From Cherax quadricarinatus (Eukaryota; Arthropoda; Malacostraca; Decapoda; Parastacidae), in contig NC_091374.1 in assembly GCF_038502225.1 (NCBI RefSeq), forward strand, positions 8,726,151-8,790,150: 64,000 nucleotides of DNA, read 5' to 3'. A program made the position numbers and the translations under genes. Numbering within the stretch: position 1 is the first letter of the stretch; each line of letters begins with the position of its first letter. The notes under the pieces were generated by a model, which was not told where the DNA came from, ran no database searches, and was given only the letters and a program-made list of their open reading frames with translations. Shown here piece by piece: positions 49,282 through 62,640 of this stretch.

Positions 49282-52221
49282 ATGGGTTTTGTCAGGAAAA
49301 CAGTGAAGTCCCAGTGTAGTAATATTACGAGTTTTAGGGGAACTAGTAATAAGCAGAACGAGGTAGATATTGAAAAGCCAGGGACTTTGGGTGATAAGGA
49401 CAGTAATAGGTTTAGTAGAAAAACAGAAATGAGCAGGAAGGGTAAAGAGAAAGGAGAGTCTTTCAATGTTTATTATGCTAATTGCCGTAGTGCTAGGAAT
49501 AAGATGGACGAGTTGAGATTAGTTGCTAGTGCAGGTAACATTGATGTATTTGCCTTAACTGAGATGTGGTTTAATTCAAAAAGTCGGGACATGCCTGCGG
49601 AATGTCATATTCAGGGTTTTAAATTGTTCCAAGTAGATAGAAGTATCGGGAAGGGGGGTGGGGTGGCATTGTATGTCCGAGATCGCTTGAACTGTTGCAT
49701 AAAAACGGGTATTAAGTCTGAAGTAACACATACAGAGTCTGTTTGGATAGAATTTTCAGAGGGGCATGAAAAACTGATTTTAGGAGTGATATACCGTCCC
49801 CCAAACTTAGATAGGGACCAAGGGAGACTACTATGGGAGGAAATTGTTAAGGCCACAAGGCACGATAATGTAGTAATTCTAGGAGACTTTAACTTTAGTC
49901 ATATTGATTGGAATTTCTTGACTGGGAATTTAGAATCATACGACTTCTTAGAAGTAGTTCAGGATTGGTTTTTGAAGCAGTTTGTGACAGAACCTACAAG
50001 GGGAAATAACCTGCTTGACTTAGTTATGGCAAACAATGAATCCCTTGTTAATAGTTTAGAAATTTCAGAGGAACTGGGTGCTAGCGACCACAAATCAATT
50101 ACATTTAGCATTGAATGGAAGTACGATAGTAGCGATAACTCAGTAACAGTCCCAGATTTTCGCTTAGCAGATTACGATGGGCTTAGAGAACACTTATCAT
50201 CTGTTGACTGGGGTAACGAAGTGAGCTATCAATATGACAGTTTTCTGAACACTATACATGCTGCTCAAAGAACGTTTATCCCATATAAAGAAATTAGATC
50301 AAATAGAAATGACCCAAAATGGATGAATAATAGGCTCAAATATCTACTAGGGCATAAGAAAGGAATTTATAGGCGTATCAAAAGAGGTGAGGGTCATCTT
50401 ATGAATCAGTATATTGACATTAAGAGGGACATTAAAAAGGGGATAAGAAAAGCTAAAAGGGACTATGAAATTAAAGTTGCTAGGGATTCTAAAACTAACC
50501 CAAAAAGTTTTTTCCAGGTCTATAGAACAAAAGTTAGAGATAAGATAGGTCCCCTTAAAAATAACTATGGGCACCTTACTGACAAAGAGAATGAAATGTG
50601 CTCGATTTTTAATAATTATTTTCTCTCAGTTTTTACACAGGAAGACACTAACAATATTCCAGTAATTAATTTTTATAGTGGGCTAGAAGAGGATAAATTA
50701 TGTAACATCACAGTCACTAGTGAAATGGTTGTGAAGCAGATAGACAGACTGAAGCAAAATAAGTCGCCGGGTCCTGATGAGGTTTTTTCAAGGGTTCTTA
50801 AGGAATGCAAAATGGAACTCTGTGAACCATTAACTAATATTTTTAATTTATCTCTTCAAACAGGTGTAGTGTCTGATATGTGGAAGATGGCTAATGTAAT
50901 TCCTATTTTTAAAACAGGGGACAAGTCGTTACCGTCAAATTACCGCCCAATAAGCCTGACCTCAATTGTAGGCAAATTACTAGAGTCAATTATAGCTGAG
51001 ATTATAAGAAGCCATCTCGATAAGCATAGCTTGATTAATGATACTCAGCATGGATTCACAAGAGGCCGGTCTTGTCTAACTAATTTATTAACTTTCTTCA
51101 GTAAAGCTTTTGAGGCTGTTGACCACGATAAAGAATTTGATATTATTTACTTAGATTTTAGTAAGGCTTTTGATAGAGTTCTGCACCATAGACTGTTAAA
51201 GAAAGTGGCAGCTCATGGCATTGGGGGAAAAGTGCTCTCGTGGATCGAGTCATGGCTCACTGACAGGAAGCAGAGTGTGTCCATAAATGGGGTTAAATCC
51301 GAGTGGGGATCTGTAACAAGTGGCGTTCCACAGGGATCAGTCTTGGGCCCGTTGTTGTTTATAATATATATCAATGATCTTGATGAGGGAATTACTAGTG
51401 ATATGAGCAAATTCGCCGATGACACAAAGATAGGTAGGATAATTGATTCAAACGTAGATGTTATGGAACTTCAGGAGGATTTAAACAAACTCTATTCTTG
51501 GTCAGAAAAGTGGCAGATGCAGTTCAATGTAGATAAATGCAAGGTTCTGAAGCTCGGGAGTGCCCATAACCCTAGTACTTATAAGTTAAATGATGTAGAG
51601 CTTAGCCATACAGATTGCGAAAAGGACTTGGGGGTTATGTTGAGCAGCAACCTTAAACCAAGACAGCAATGCCTAAGCGTACGTAATAAGGCAAATAGAT
51701 TACTGGGATTTATATCAAGAAGTGTAAGCAACAGAAGTCCAGAGGTCATACTGCAGCTTTATACATCATTAGTAAGGCCTCACCTAGATTATGCAGCTCA
51801 GTTCTGGTCTCCATATTACAGAATGGACATAAATTCGTTAGAAAACATTCAGCGTAGGATGACTAAATTAATACATAGTATTAGAAATCTTCCTTATGAA
51901 GAAAGATTGAAGACTCTTAAGTTACATTCACTTGTTAGACGAAGAATGAGGGGAGACCTGATCGAAGTGTATAAGTGGAAGATAGATATTAATAAAGGGG
52001 ATATTAATAAGGTCTTGAGGATGTCTCTCCAAGAGAGAACCCGCAGTAATGGATTTAAATTAGATAAGTTTAGATTTAGAAAGGACATAGGAAAGTATTG
52101 GTTTGGAAATAGGGTAGTTGATGAGTGGAACAGTCTACCTAGTTGGGTTATTGAGGCTGGGACTTTGGGTAGTTTCAAATTTAGGTTGGATAAGTACATG
52201 AGTAAGAGTGGTTGGATTTGA
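49282..52221 (+). CDS. CR1-F ORF2: endonuclease-reverse transcriptase
   Basis: A 979-residue uninterrupted LINE polymerase. The endonuclease covers about residues 60-280: ANCRSARNK (N67), LTEMW (E94), IYRPPN, ILGDFNFSHIDW (D202, N204), LLDLVMAN, ASDHKS (S268, D269, H270). The reverse transcriptase covers about 480-770: NYRPISLTSIVGKLLE, QHGFTRGRSC, IYLDFSKAFD (D625), SGVPQGSVLGPLLF, FADD (711-714). The C-terminal part has YAAQFWSPYYR, RRRMRGDLIEVYK and GNRVVDEWNSLP. All catalytic residues are kept. This is the best candidate in the window for an active element. The ATG at 49282 follows ORF1 closely. Strand transfer would be primed at the nicked target. Confidence 0.92.
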   Translation: MGFVRKTVKSQCSNITSFRGTSNKQNEVDIEKPGTLGDKDSNRFSRKTEMSRKGKEKGESFNVYYANCRSARNKMDELRLVASAGNIDVFALTEMWFNSKSRDMPAECHIQGFKLFQVDRSIGKGGGVALYVRDRLNCCIKTGIKSEVTHTESVWIEFSEGHEKLILGVIYRPPNLDRDQGRLLWEEIVKATRHDNVVILGDFNFSHIDWNFLTGNLESYDFLEVVQDWFLKQFVTEPTRGNNLLDLVMANNESLVNSLEISEELGASDHKSITFSIEWKYDSSDNSVTVPDFRLADYDGLREHLSSVDWGNEVSYQYDSFLNTIHAAQRTFIPYKEIRSNRNDPKWMNNRLKYLLGHKKGIYRRIKRGEGHLMNQYIDIKRDIKKGIRKAKRDYEIKVARDSKTNPKSFFQVYRTKVRDKIGPLKNNYGHLTDKENEMCSIFNNYFLSVFTQEDTNNIPVINFYSGLEEDKLCNITVTSEMVVKQIDRLKQNKSPGPDEVFSRVLKECKMELCEPLTNIFNLSLQTGVVSDMWKMANVIPIFKTGDKSLPSNYRPISLTSIVGKLLESIIAEIIRSHLDKHSLINDTQHGFTRGRSCLTNLLTFFSKAFEAVDHDKEFDIIYLDFSKAFDRVLHHRLLKKVAAHGIGGKVLSWIESWLTDRKQSVSINGVKSEWGSVTSGVPQGSVLGPLLFIIYINDLDEGITSDMSKFADDTKIGRIIDSNVDVMELQEDLNKLYSWSEKWQMQFNVDKCKVLKLGSAHNPSTYKLNDVELSHTDCEKDLGVMLSSNLKPRQQCLSVRNKANRLLGFISRSVSNRSPEVILQLYTSLVRPHLDYAAQFWSPYYRMDINSLENIQRRMTKLIHSIRNLPYEERLKTLKLHSLVRRRMRGDLIEVYKWKIDINKGDINKVLRMSLQERTRSNGFKLDKFRFRKDIGKYWFGNRVVDEWNSLPSWVIEAGTLGSFKFRLDKYMSKSGWI

Positions 52222-52370
52222 GTGGGACTTTCACATCAGAGCTTATTTCTTGGGTGGCATTGAAAATTGGGTTGGGCAAATGTTTTGTTAGTGGGATGAA
52301 TTGTAAAGGACCTGCCTAGTATGGGCCAACAGGCCTCCTGCAGTGTTCCTCCTTTCTTATGTTCTTATGT

Positions 52371-52639
52371 CAGCGGGACATATTACCCAAGGCAGTAAAT
52401 AAAGTGGAGTATTTCTTAGATGTGATAAGGGCCGCTAGAGGTGCACAAGACACTTGAGGTGTATAAATTAAACACTCGTCAAGCAGTATTATTAAAAACC
52501 TATTAGTTCAATTATCATTTTCAGAAACTGTATTTTCATGTCTGTTACCATATTATAAAAACAAATTGTAATCTAAAAATGACTTTGTGGACACCTGGGA
52601 TCATACATTGCCTGGGACTGAGAGGTTATCAGGCTTATT
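52371..52639. other. No gene seen
   Basis: 3' flank of the CR1-F element; nothing recognised. Confidence 0.55.
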
Positions 52640-52705
52640 CTCGTAGAGGAGGGTACCAACAATTCCTTGGATCAAGAGCCCTTCATCAAAATCACAGCAG
52701 CATCA
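52640..52705 (-). mobile_element. SINE2 fragment
   Basis: On the minus strand GATGAAGGGCTCTTGATCCA and AGGAATTGTTGGTAC match the SINE2 body. Confidence 0.5.
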
Positions 52706-53154
52706 CTTGTGAAGGAATTTTTTGATAGAAAGTCCAATCTAAAAGACTCACAATTCTATTTTATCCTTATAAAGTAGGACACAACTTTAGAAAAACTACA
52801 TGAGTTAACACATATAGTATTGTTGATACTTGTACATGACTTGTCTACTACTTCGCATATTCATAACAAAAAAAATCTGGAAACCTTGGGATGGGTGATG
52901 CTTCTTTAGGAAATAAATCCATTTTAAATAACAGGCGTTTCTTAACGTAAATATCTGATACATGAAAGAACCTTCTGTGTTTATGCCTTCAGTCAAGGTT
53001 ACTAAGATGTTATGATCCATGATAAGTGTCTAGTGCGGACCGAAGACCAAGTCTCCGGTACTCCAAGTGTTGAACGTTTGTATAAAATAATCAAGACGTT
53101 ATACTGTAACATGCAGATTTCACACTCAAGGTGTGAGGAATGAGTTGTGTACCT
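52706..53154. other. No gene seen
   Basis: Unique-looking DNA. Confidence 0.55.
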
Positions 53155-53380
53155 ACTGGATGGTTAACTAGCTGCTGTAGCTGGGGTAACCGTGTGGTTA
53201 ACTCGCGGCTGCAGCTGGAAGGGGGGAGGGGTAACGTTTAACTAGCTGCTGTAGCTCAGGCAACGCAGTCATTAGCAAACGGCTGCAGCTAGGGTAACGG
53301 AGTGGTCAACTAATGGCTGTACCTAGGAGTAACTAAATGATTAACCAACGGTTGCTGCTGGGGTAACGCAACCGTTAACT
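53155..53380. repeat. Imperfect ~40-bp tandem repeat
   Basis: About six degenerate units containing GTTAACTAGCTGCTGTAGCT and GGGGTAACG, with differing spacers. Confidence 0.7.
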
Positions 53381-53699
53381 AACAAAAGTAGCGTAAACTG
53401 GCACTGTGAGGCAGCCAGCTCTTACTACCTGGCCCGCACCCAACTTTCAATTTTTTACAGCTGGTCGAGCAAGCCGATACTCATTTCCATAATCATTGAA
53501 GCATTGCACGAAGCGGCCAGCTCAAACAGAAAAAAAAAACTAGTATAAAATAAATTTAATTGTTATTCAAAAAAACTTCATTTATAATTTATTAAATGAA
53601 ACAAGTAAAACGGCTTAGATGTCGGGTCCTTGAAACATGCGAGACAACCTATTTCCTAGCTTACTTTAGTACCTATTTCTTCTGCCTGGAATAAAGATG

Positions 53700-53767
53700 T
53701 ATACACCAGCAGTTGCGACATCACTTTCAAACATATACACCAGCAGTTGCGACACCACTTTCAAACA
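53700..53767. repeat. 34-bp tandem duplication
   Basis: Two adjacent copies starting TATACACCAGCAGTTGCGAC differ at one base (ATCACT against ACCACT). Confidence 0.9.
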
Positions 53768-54707
53768 CATTTTAAACTTTCTACTGAAGCTCACTGCATG
53801 CCTTTGTCAATGCTTGTGTGTTTTTCTGCTTCATTTCTCAGTGTTATCACTTAATTCTTTACTGTTATTATTTCTTCTGTTGTAGCTTTAGATCTCTGGT
53901 TCCTTTAGCTGCTACGCTTATTTAAAATTATTTTTAGCTTCTCTCCTTACCCAAGAAATTCTTGGTTGTTCTGCTAGCTTCTGCTGAACGCTGAGTTCCA
54001 GCTGCACATCTTCCATGCTCTAGTATTCCTGGATATTGCCTCCTCGCATGGCCTCCTCTCCGCGTTTCTTATCTGTTCCTCGGTGAGGTGGTACACATTC
54101 TTGTCTGTTGCTTTTTCTTGCACTTGTCGTTTAAATTTTTCGTCACATCCTGATTGGACTGTTTCTCTGAATTCATCACCTCACTGTAATTGAGCCAGAA
54201 AATGCCCACAAACATTCATAATCCCCTTTCCAGAATATCAGTTTCTTTCATTCTCCAGTTTCTCATATTTAATTTCACTTTCACTAGGATATAAGCAAAA
54301 TATCAGCAAAGAGCTAACCTTTGCCAGAGGTGTATAAGAAATTCATATTTCTCTAAGTGGGTCTCGCTGGAGATGAAAATAAGAATTATGCTCAGTGTTT
54401 CGTATAAACCTTCTTACACTCGTCGGCTCTCTAGCAACCTGCATTAGAAAATTCTGCATTTTTGAAATAATAAACTTGCTTATTCACGTATCCTGGAGTC
54501 TATGTGGGTCTTAGCTCTCACAGTCTATATCTTCATACTTAAAGGTTCTCTAATATAACTAGTTTAGCCCTGGCTCTCGTCTTGCTGCATCTGCAATTTT
54601 TTAACGATATTTATTGATGGTGTGTTTCGGTCATTGTCTGGGGGTTTTCTACTATTTGGTGGTGGGTAGTAAACAATCGTAGAGATTATTCCGTCTTGCT
54701 GATTCAT
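53768..54707. other. No gene seen
   Basis: Pyrimidine-rich unique-looking DNA without a supported gene. Confidence 0.5.
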
Positions 54708-54735
54708 ATAAGAACATAAGAAAGAAGAAACACCG
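54708..54735 (-). mobile_element. CR1-F-type 3' tip
   Basis: On the minus strand CGGTGTTTCTTCTTTC then TTATGTTCTTAT matches the final bases of the LINE at 52340-52369. Confidence 0.65.
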
Positions 54736-54746
54736 CATATATTTAT

Positions 54747-55137
54747 GTCGTGTAGAATAGGTAAAATTAGTCAATTAGCAAGAACTCATTTAAAATTAAG
54801 TCCTTTCTAAAATTTTCTCTTATACGTTTAAATATATAAATTTTTCATTTATGTTCATGTAAAAATTAATAATTTTGTATCAAAAGAACCTTAGAAAACT
54901 TACCTAACATTATTATAACAAGCGCAATTTAATTTAGCCTAATCCAACTAAATATATCTTAGATAAGTTTACAATAATTTAATAATAAACAAAGATAATG
55001 AAATATATTTTTGTTTCCGTTAGGTTCATAATTATTTTTGCGAAATTATTGCAAACATAAATTTTAGCTTGCCTTATTTGGCAAGAAGAGCGTTGCTAGT
55101 TAAGCTGAAATTGCAAATTTTACCTATTCGGCACGAC
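54747..55137 (-). mobile_element. TIR13 MITE, copy 3
   Basis: Left end GTCGTGTAGAATA (two changes), right end TATTCGGCACGAC. The right flank is CA, then AT microsatellite. Confidence 0.85.
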
Positions 55138-55147
55138 ACACACACAC

Positions 55148-55239
<92 letters not shown>
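55138..55239. repeat. (CA)n(TA)n microsatellite
   Basis: A short CA start followed by AT to 55239. Confidence 0.93.
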
Positions 55240-55242
<3 letters not shown>

Positions 55243-55719
55243 GACCGACTGACTGCCACTGTATAAACAATAGAATGGACAGGGACTCGTATAGTGGTCT
55301 TTGAATGTAAAAGGCCTGCCAGTGTACCACTGATCCACAAAGCCTGTAATAAAAAGAATTTACAGAAAATATTTCTATGAATTAGTGGTATTAGCGGCAC
55401 AAACTGTGACCCGATTGTCTCTTCCCATAGTTCCAGAAGCTTTCGTGATACATCTATTCTCACACCCCTCAAAACCAAGTAGACCAAAACCTAGAGATAA
55501 GTCGTAATCAACGACTCTCTTTGCAATAACTGTGTGGACTATAAGGCTTTGAGGGAATGAGAGTAAATATCATGAAAGCTCTTAGAACTGCGGGCAGGGG
55601 CGGCGCCAGAACTTCTTTATGAGGGTAAGGGGAGTCTAGAGATGGTTATCTGGTTGGAAGGGGAGGCTACGAGACTTGTTTTCAAGTACTATTAGTATTG
55701 TTACTATTTGTATTTATAT
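55240..55719. other. No gene seen
   Basis: Unique-looking DNA. Confidence 0.5.
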
Positions 55720-55724
55720 GGGCG

Positions 55725-55803
55725 GTGGGACTTCGTGGTTCACTGGTACAGCGTCGGACATGCTACATGCAAGGACCACGGTTCGACTCCCTGTCTATTC
55801 TAG

Positions 55804-55804
<1 letters not shown>
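55725..55804 (+). mobile_element. tRNA-like SINE head before AT tract
   Basis: Box A TGGTTCACTGGTACAGC (55736-55752) and box B GGTTCGACTCC (55780-55790) have normal spacing for an RNA polymerase III promoter. The 3' side runs into AT microsatellite with no body. It could be a tRNA pseudogene; acceptor arms do not pair well. Confidence 0.6.

Positions 55805-55859
<55 letters not shown>
55805..55859. repeat. (AT)n microsatellite
   Basis: Pure AT between the tRNA-like head and a TIR13 MITE. Confidence 0.95.
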
Positions 55860-55862
<3 letters not shown>

Positions 55863-56224
55863 GTACCGAATAAGTAAAACTTGCGACCTTGGCAATTTGC
55901 CCAATAGGACAAGCGAAAATTTGTGTATGCAATAATTTCATAAAAATCATTCTGAACCTAACGAAAAAATATATATTTAACTGTGTTTGTTTATTTTTAA
56001 ATTAATGTAAACTGATATAAAATAGATTTAGTTGGACTACGCTAAATTAAATTGAGCTTACAATAATATTAGGTAAATTTCTTAAGCCTGTTTTGGTACA
56101 AAGTCATTAACTTTTATATTAACATAAATGAAAAAATATATCTTTAAAAGTATGATAAATTTTTAGAAAGGACTTAATTTTAAATAAGTTTTTGCTAATT
56201 GACCAGTTTTACCTATTCGGCACG
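55860..56224 (+). mobile_element. TIR13 MITE, copy 4
   Basis: Left end GTCGTACCGAATA. The right end is clipped after CGGCACG. More diverged than its neighbours. Confidence 0.83.
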
Positions 56225-56237
56225 TATATATATATAT

Positions 56238-56626
56238 GTCGTGCCGAATAGGCAGAACTTGCGATATTGGCTTAAATATCAACGCTCATCTTGCCATATA
56301 GGACAAGTGAAAATTTGTGTATGCAATAATTTCGCCAAAATCATTCTGAACCTAACGAAAAAAAATATATTTCACTGTGTTTATTTAGTATTAAATTATT
56401 ATAAACAAATCTAAAATATATTTAGTAGGGTTAGGCTAAAATAAATTTCGCTTGTTATAATAAGGTTAGGTAAGTTTTCTAAGTTTCTTTTGGTGCAATA
56501 TTATAAATTTTTACATCAACATTAATGAAAAAAATATATCTTTAAACGTATAAGAGAAAATTTTAGAAAGGACTTAATTTTAAATGTGTTCTTGCTAATT
56601 GACCAGTTTTACATATTCGGCACGAC
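56238..56626 (+). mobile_element. TIR13 MITE, copy 5
   Basis: Full length with perfect 13-bp ends. Only about 13 bp of AT separate it from copy 4. Confidence 0.88.
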
Positions 56627-56647
56627 ATATATATATACATATATATA

Positions 56648-56743
<96 letters not shown>

Positions 56744-56756
56744 TATATATATATAT
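56627..56756. repeat. (AT)n microsatellite
   Basis: AT tract between two convergent MITE copies. Confidence 0.95.
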
Positions 56757-57764
<1,008 letters not shown>

Positions 57765-57895
57765 TGCTTCTTAAGGGAGGTCCCTGGATGCCGGTCAGGG
57801 ACTTGGCATCCAAGGACTTGAACCTATCATTCTTTGTCTTGGATGAAGTATAATAGCCTCTCAATACCCCAGGCGCTGTATGACTAAGGGTTTAA
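57765..57895 (+). mobile_element. SINE2 family, plus copy
   Basis: AAGGGAGGTCCCTGGATGCC, then CCCCAGGCGCTGTATGACTA and GGGTTTAACG. Diverged from the copy at 26236. Confidence 0.6.
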
Positions 57896-58054
57896 CGTAT
57901 CTCAGAAAATATTGTAATAATAAGGCTTATAGTTACTAACAACTACTAGGTGGAATTCAGTCATTATTTTACTCGGTTCAACACATTCAACTTACGTAAA
58001 TCATGAAATAACTATGTCTTGTGAAAATTTGTAATTTGGGAGATATTAAAGAAA

Positions 58055-58140
58055 ATCGGTTAGGTTAGGTTACGTTATGTTAGGCATCGTTTAGTTAAGG
58101 TTAAGGTATTTTAGGTAACGTTTGATTAGGCTAATTAAAC
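58055..58140. repeat. Degenerate TTAGG-like tract
   Basis: GGTTAGGTTAGGTTACGTTA and further TTAGG-like words. TTAGG is the common arthropod telomere unit, so this may be an old interstitial remnant. Confidence 0.5.
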
Positions 58141-58362
58141 CAGAAAAACGTCACCCGTTGTTGTTTATATTAGGTCAGGTGCGAGAGAGGCTTCAGTGTG
58201 TTGTAACACACTGATGTATTTTTTCGTTATATCTTTCAAAATAACAATTCTCGCAAAAAAATTACTATTTATGTGGTGTTGTACATAGGCTACAAAATCT
58301 GAAAAATGCAAAATAATGATCGAGTTCCACCAAGTGCTTGTCGGTCACAACTGTCAATAATA

Positions 58363-58365
58363 ATA

Positions 58366-58396
<31 letters not shown>
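58363..58396. repeat. (AAT)n microsatellite
   Basis: AAT run with one AGT interruption. Confidence 0.9.
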
Positions 58397-58472
58397 AATC
58401 TTTGTTCTTGGTGTAGGGCCTTGTGCGCTCCAGTCATTACTCACTACTTTCTTTTGGGTTTCATATATATAT

Positions 58473-58852
58473 GTCGTGCCGAATAGGCAGAACTTGCGAT
58501 CTTGGCTTAAATAGCAACGCTCATCTTGCCATATAGGACAAGTGAAAATTTGTGTATGCAGTAATTTCGCCAAAATCATTCTGAACCTAACGAAAAAAAA
58601 TATATTTCACTGTGTTTGTTTAGTATTACATTACTGTAAACAAATCTAAAATATAATTAGTCGGGTTAGGCTAAAATAAATTGTTCTTGTTATAATAAGG
58701 TTAGGTAAGTTTTCTAAGTTCCTTTTGGTGCAAAATTAAATTTTTTTACATCAACATTAATGAAAAAAATATATCTTTAAACGTATAAGAGAAAATTTTA
58801 GAAAGGACTTAATTTTAAATGAGTTCTTGCTAATTGACATATTCGGCATGAC
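58473..58852 (+). mobile_element. TIR13 MITE, copy 7
   Basis: Left end perfect; right end TATTCGGCATGAC. A short deletion before the right end removes CCAGTTTTAC. Confidence 0.86.
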
Positions 58853-58859
58853 ATTTATC

Positions 58860-58930
<71 letters not shown>

Positions 58931-58934
58931 ATAT
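58853..58934. repeat. (AT)n microsatellite
   Basis: AT with a few CTAT interruptions between MITE copies 7 and 8. Confidence 0.93.
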
Positions 58935-59324
58935 ATGTCGTGCCGATTAGGCAGAACTTGCGATCTTGGCTTAAATAGCAACGCTCATCTTGCCATATAG
59001 GAAAAGCGAAAATTTGTGTATGCAATAATTTCGCCAAAATCATTCTGAACCTAACGAAAAAAATATATTTCACTGTGTTAGTTTAGTATTAAATTACTGT
59101 AAACAAATCTAAAATATATTTAGTTGGGTTAGGCTAAAATAAATTGTTCTTGTTATAATAAGGTTAGGTAAGTTTTCTAAGATTCTTTTGGAGCAAAATT
59201 AACATTTTTTACATTAACATTAATGAAAAAAACATATTTTTAAACGTATAAGAGAAAATTTTAGAAAGGACTCAATTTTAAATGAGTTCTTGCTAATTGA
59301 CCAGTTTTACATATTCGGCACGAC
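58935..59324 (+). mobile_element. TIR13 MITE, copy 8
   Basis: Full length; left end GTCGTGCCGATTA, right end TATTCGGCACGAC. Confidence 0.88.
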
Positions 59325-59339
59325 ATATATATATATATA

Positions 59340-59412
<73 letters not shown>

Positions 59413-59417
59413 ATATA
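59325..59417. repeat. (AT)n microsatellite
   Basis: AT tract between MITE copy 8 and the 5' break of RTE-C. Confidence 0.95.
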
Positions 59418-61335
59418 AGGGAGAAAAAGTTAGCATATGAGAAGTTTTTACAAAGTAGAAGTGATGCAAGGAGGGAAGAGTATATGGAGAAAAAGAGAGA
59501 GGTTAAGAGAGTGGTGAAGCAATGTAAAAAGAGAGCAAATGAGAGAGTGGGTGAGATGTTATCAACAAATTTTGTTGAAAATAAGAAAAAGTTTTGGAGT
59601 GAGATTAACAAGTTAAGAAAGCCTAGAGAACAAATGGATTTGTCAGTTAAAAATAGGAGAGGAGAGTTATTAAATGGAGAGTTAGAGGTATTGGGAAGAT
59701 AGAGGGAATATTTTGAGGAATTGTTAAATGTTGATGAAGATAGGGAAGCTGTGATTTCGTGTATAGGGCAAGGAGGAACAACATCTTGTAGGAGTGAGGA
59801 AGAGCCAGCTGTGAGTGTGGGGGAAGTTCGTGAGGCAGTAGGTAAAATGAAAGGGGGTAAGGCAGCCGGGATTGATGGGATAAAGATAGAAATGTTAAAA
59901 GCAGGTGGGGATATAGTTTTGGAGTGGTTGGTGCAATTATTTAATAAATGTATGGAAGAGGGTAAGGTACCTAGGGATTGGCAGAGAGCATGCATAGTTC
60001 CTTTGTATAAAAGGCAAAGGGGATAAAAGAGAGTGCAAAAATTATAGGGGGATAAGTCTGTTGAGTATACCTCGTAAAGTGTATGGTAGAGTAATTATTG
60101 AAAGAATTAAGAGTAAGACGGAGAATAGGATAGCAGATGAACAAGGAGGCTTTAGGAAAGGTAGGGGGTGTGTGGACCAGGTGTTTACAGTGAAACATAT
60201 AAGTGAACAGTATTTAGATAAGGCTAAAGAGGTCTTTGTGGCATTTATGGATTTGGAAAAGGCGTATGACAGGGTGGATAGGGGGGCAATGTGGCAGATG
60301 TTGCAGGTGTATGGTGTAGGAGGTAGGTTACTGAAAGCAATGAAGAGTTTTTACGAGGATAGTGAGGCTCAAGTTAGAGTATGTAGGAAAGAGGGAAATT
60401 ATTTCCCAGTAAAAGTAGGCCTTAGACAAGGATGTGTGATGTCACCGTGGTTTAATATATTTATAGATGGGGTTGTAAGAGAAGTAAATGCGAGGGTCTT
60501 GGCAAGAGGCGTGGAGTTAAAAGATAAAGAATCACACATAAAGTGGGAGTTGTCACAGTTGCTCTTTGGTGATGACACTGTGCTCTTGGGAGATTCTGAA
60601 GAGAAGTTGCAGAGATTGGTGGATGAATTTGGTAGGGTGTGCAAAAGAAGAAATTTGAAAGTGAATACAGGAAAGAGTAAGGTTATGAGGATAACAAAAA
60701 GATTAGGTGATGAAAGATTGGATATCAGATTGGAGGGAGAGAGTATGGAGGAGGTGAATGTATTCAGATATTTGGGAGTGGACGTGTCAGCGGATGGGTC
60801 TATGAAAGATGAGGTGAATCATAGAATTGATGAGGGGAAAAGGGTGAGTGGTGCACTTAGGAGTCTGTGGAGACAAAGAACTTTGTCCTTGGAGGCAAAG
60901 AGGGGAATGTATGAGAGTATAGTTTTACCAACGCTCTTATATGGGTGTGAAGCATGGGTGATGAATGTTGCAGCGAGGAGAAGGCTGGAGGCAGTGGAGA
61001 TGTCATGTCTGAGAGCAATGTGTGGTGTGAATATAATGCAGAGAATTCGTAGTTTGGAAGTTAGGAGGAGGTGCGGGATTACCAAAACTGTTGTCCAGAG
61101 GGCTGAGGAAGGGTTGTTGAGGTGGTTCGGACATGTGGAGAGAATGGAGCGAAACAGAATAACTTCAAGAGTGTATCAGTCTGTAGTGGAAGGAAGGCGG
61201 GGTAGGGGTCGGCCTAGGAAAGGTTGGAGGGAGGGAGTAAAGGAGGTTTTGTGTGCGAGGGGCTTGGACTTCCAGCAGGCATGCGTAAGCGTGTTTGATA
61301 GGAGTGAATGGAGACAAATGGTTTTTAATACTTGA
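59418..61335 (+). pseudogene. RTE-C reverse transcriptase, broken
   Basis: The same polymerase as RTE-A with these lesions: a stop replacing Trp in GRWREYF near 59700, a one-base gain in the PLYKGKGDKRE region near 60010, loss of one codon in MSPWLFN (now PWFN), and the catalytic box FADD changed to FGDD (60565-60576). The C-terminal 424 codons stay open from 60061. Otherwise nearly identical to copies A and D, so it is young but dead. Confidence 0.88.
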
Positions 61336-61574
61336 CGTGCTGTTGGAGTGTGAGCAAAGTAACATTTATGAAGGGGTTTAGGGAAACCGGCAGGCCGGAC
61401 TCGAGTTCTGGAGATGGGAAGTACAGTGCCTGCACTCTGAAGGAGGGGTGTTAACGTTGCAGTTTAAAAACTGTAGTGTAAAGCACCCTTCTGGCAAGAC
61501 ACTGATGGAGTGAATGATGGTGAAAGTTTTTCTTTTTCGGGCCACCCTGCCTTGGTGGGAATCGGCCAGTGTGG

Positions 61575-61576
<2 letters not shown>
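59418..61576 (+). mobile_element. RTE-like LINE, copy C
   Basis: A plus-strand copy, 5'-truncated inside AT (endonuclease missing), with the standard 3' UTR ending GGGAATCGGCCAGTGTGG before AT. Confidence 0.9.

Positions 61577-61670
<94 letters not shown>
61577..61670. repeat. (AT)n microsatellite
   Basis: Tail of RTE-C and left flank of MITE copy 9. Confidence 0.95.

Positions 61671-62414
<744 letters not shown>

Positions 62415-62499
<85 letters not shown>
62415..62499. repeat. (AT)n microsatellite
   Basis: Pure AT. Confidence 0.95.
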
Positions 62500-62503
<4 letters not shown>

Positions 62504-62556
62504 GTGTTCTGTAAAGCATCAGAAGTGTAATGAACACTAGTTAATTGATGAGGGTA

Positions 62557-62640
62557 ACCCGTATAGAGACAAAAGGCAGAACAGGTGTCTGTATATTTCG
62601 ATCTGGATTTGAGCTCTTCCGTAGATACAAGCCAATGAGA
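62557..62640 (-). mobile_element. Foldback fragment, subfamily F-like
   Basis: The minus strand reads CGGAAGAGCTC..GATCGAAATATAC, a one-base-off CTGAAGA box and the GAAATATA end. Stem II is weak and the opposite arm is missing. Confidence 0.45.

Larger units (their letters stand above)
48660..52370 (+). mobile_element. CR1-type LINE, two-ORF, apparently intact (CR1-F)
   Basis: About 3.7 kb on the plus strand. Two open frames are separated by 14 bp, with a short 3' UTR (52222-52370) ending CTTTCTTATGTTCTTATG, an 8-bp repeat end typical of CR1. No frame break is visible. Minus-strand solo copies of its last 15-32 bp lie at 13785, 41451 and 54708. Confidence 0.9.

Noticed and set aside
55725..55804. 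Functional tRNA gene
   Set aside because: The A and B boxes are good, but the acceptor stem does not pair well and the 3' side runs into AT repeat. It fits a SINE head or pseudogene better.
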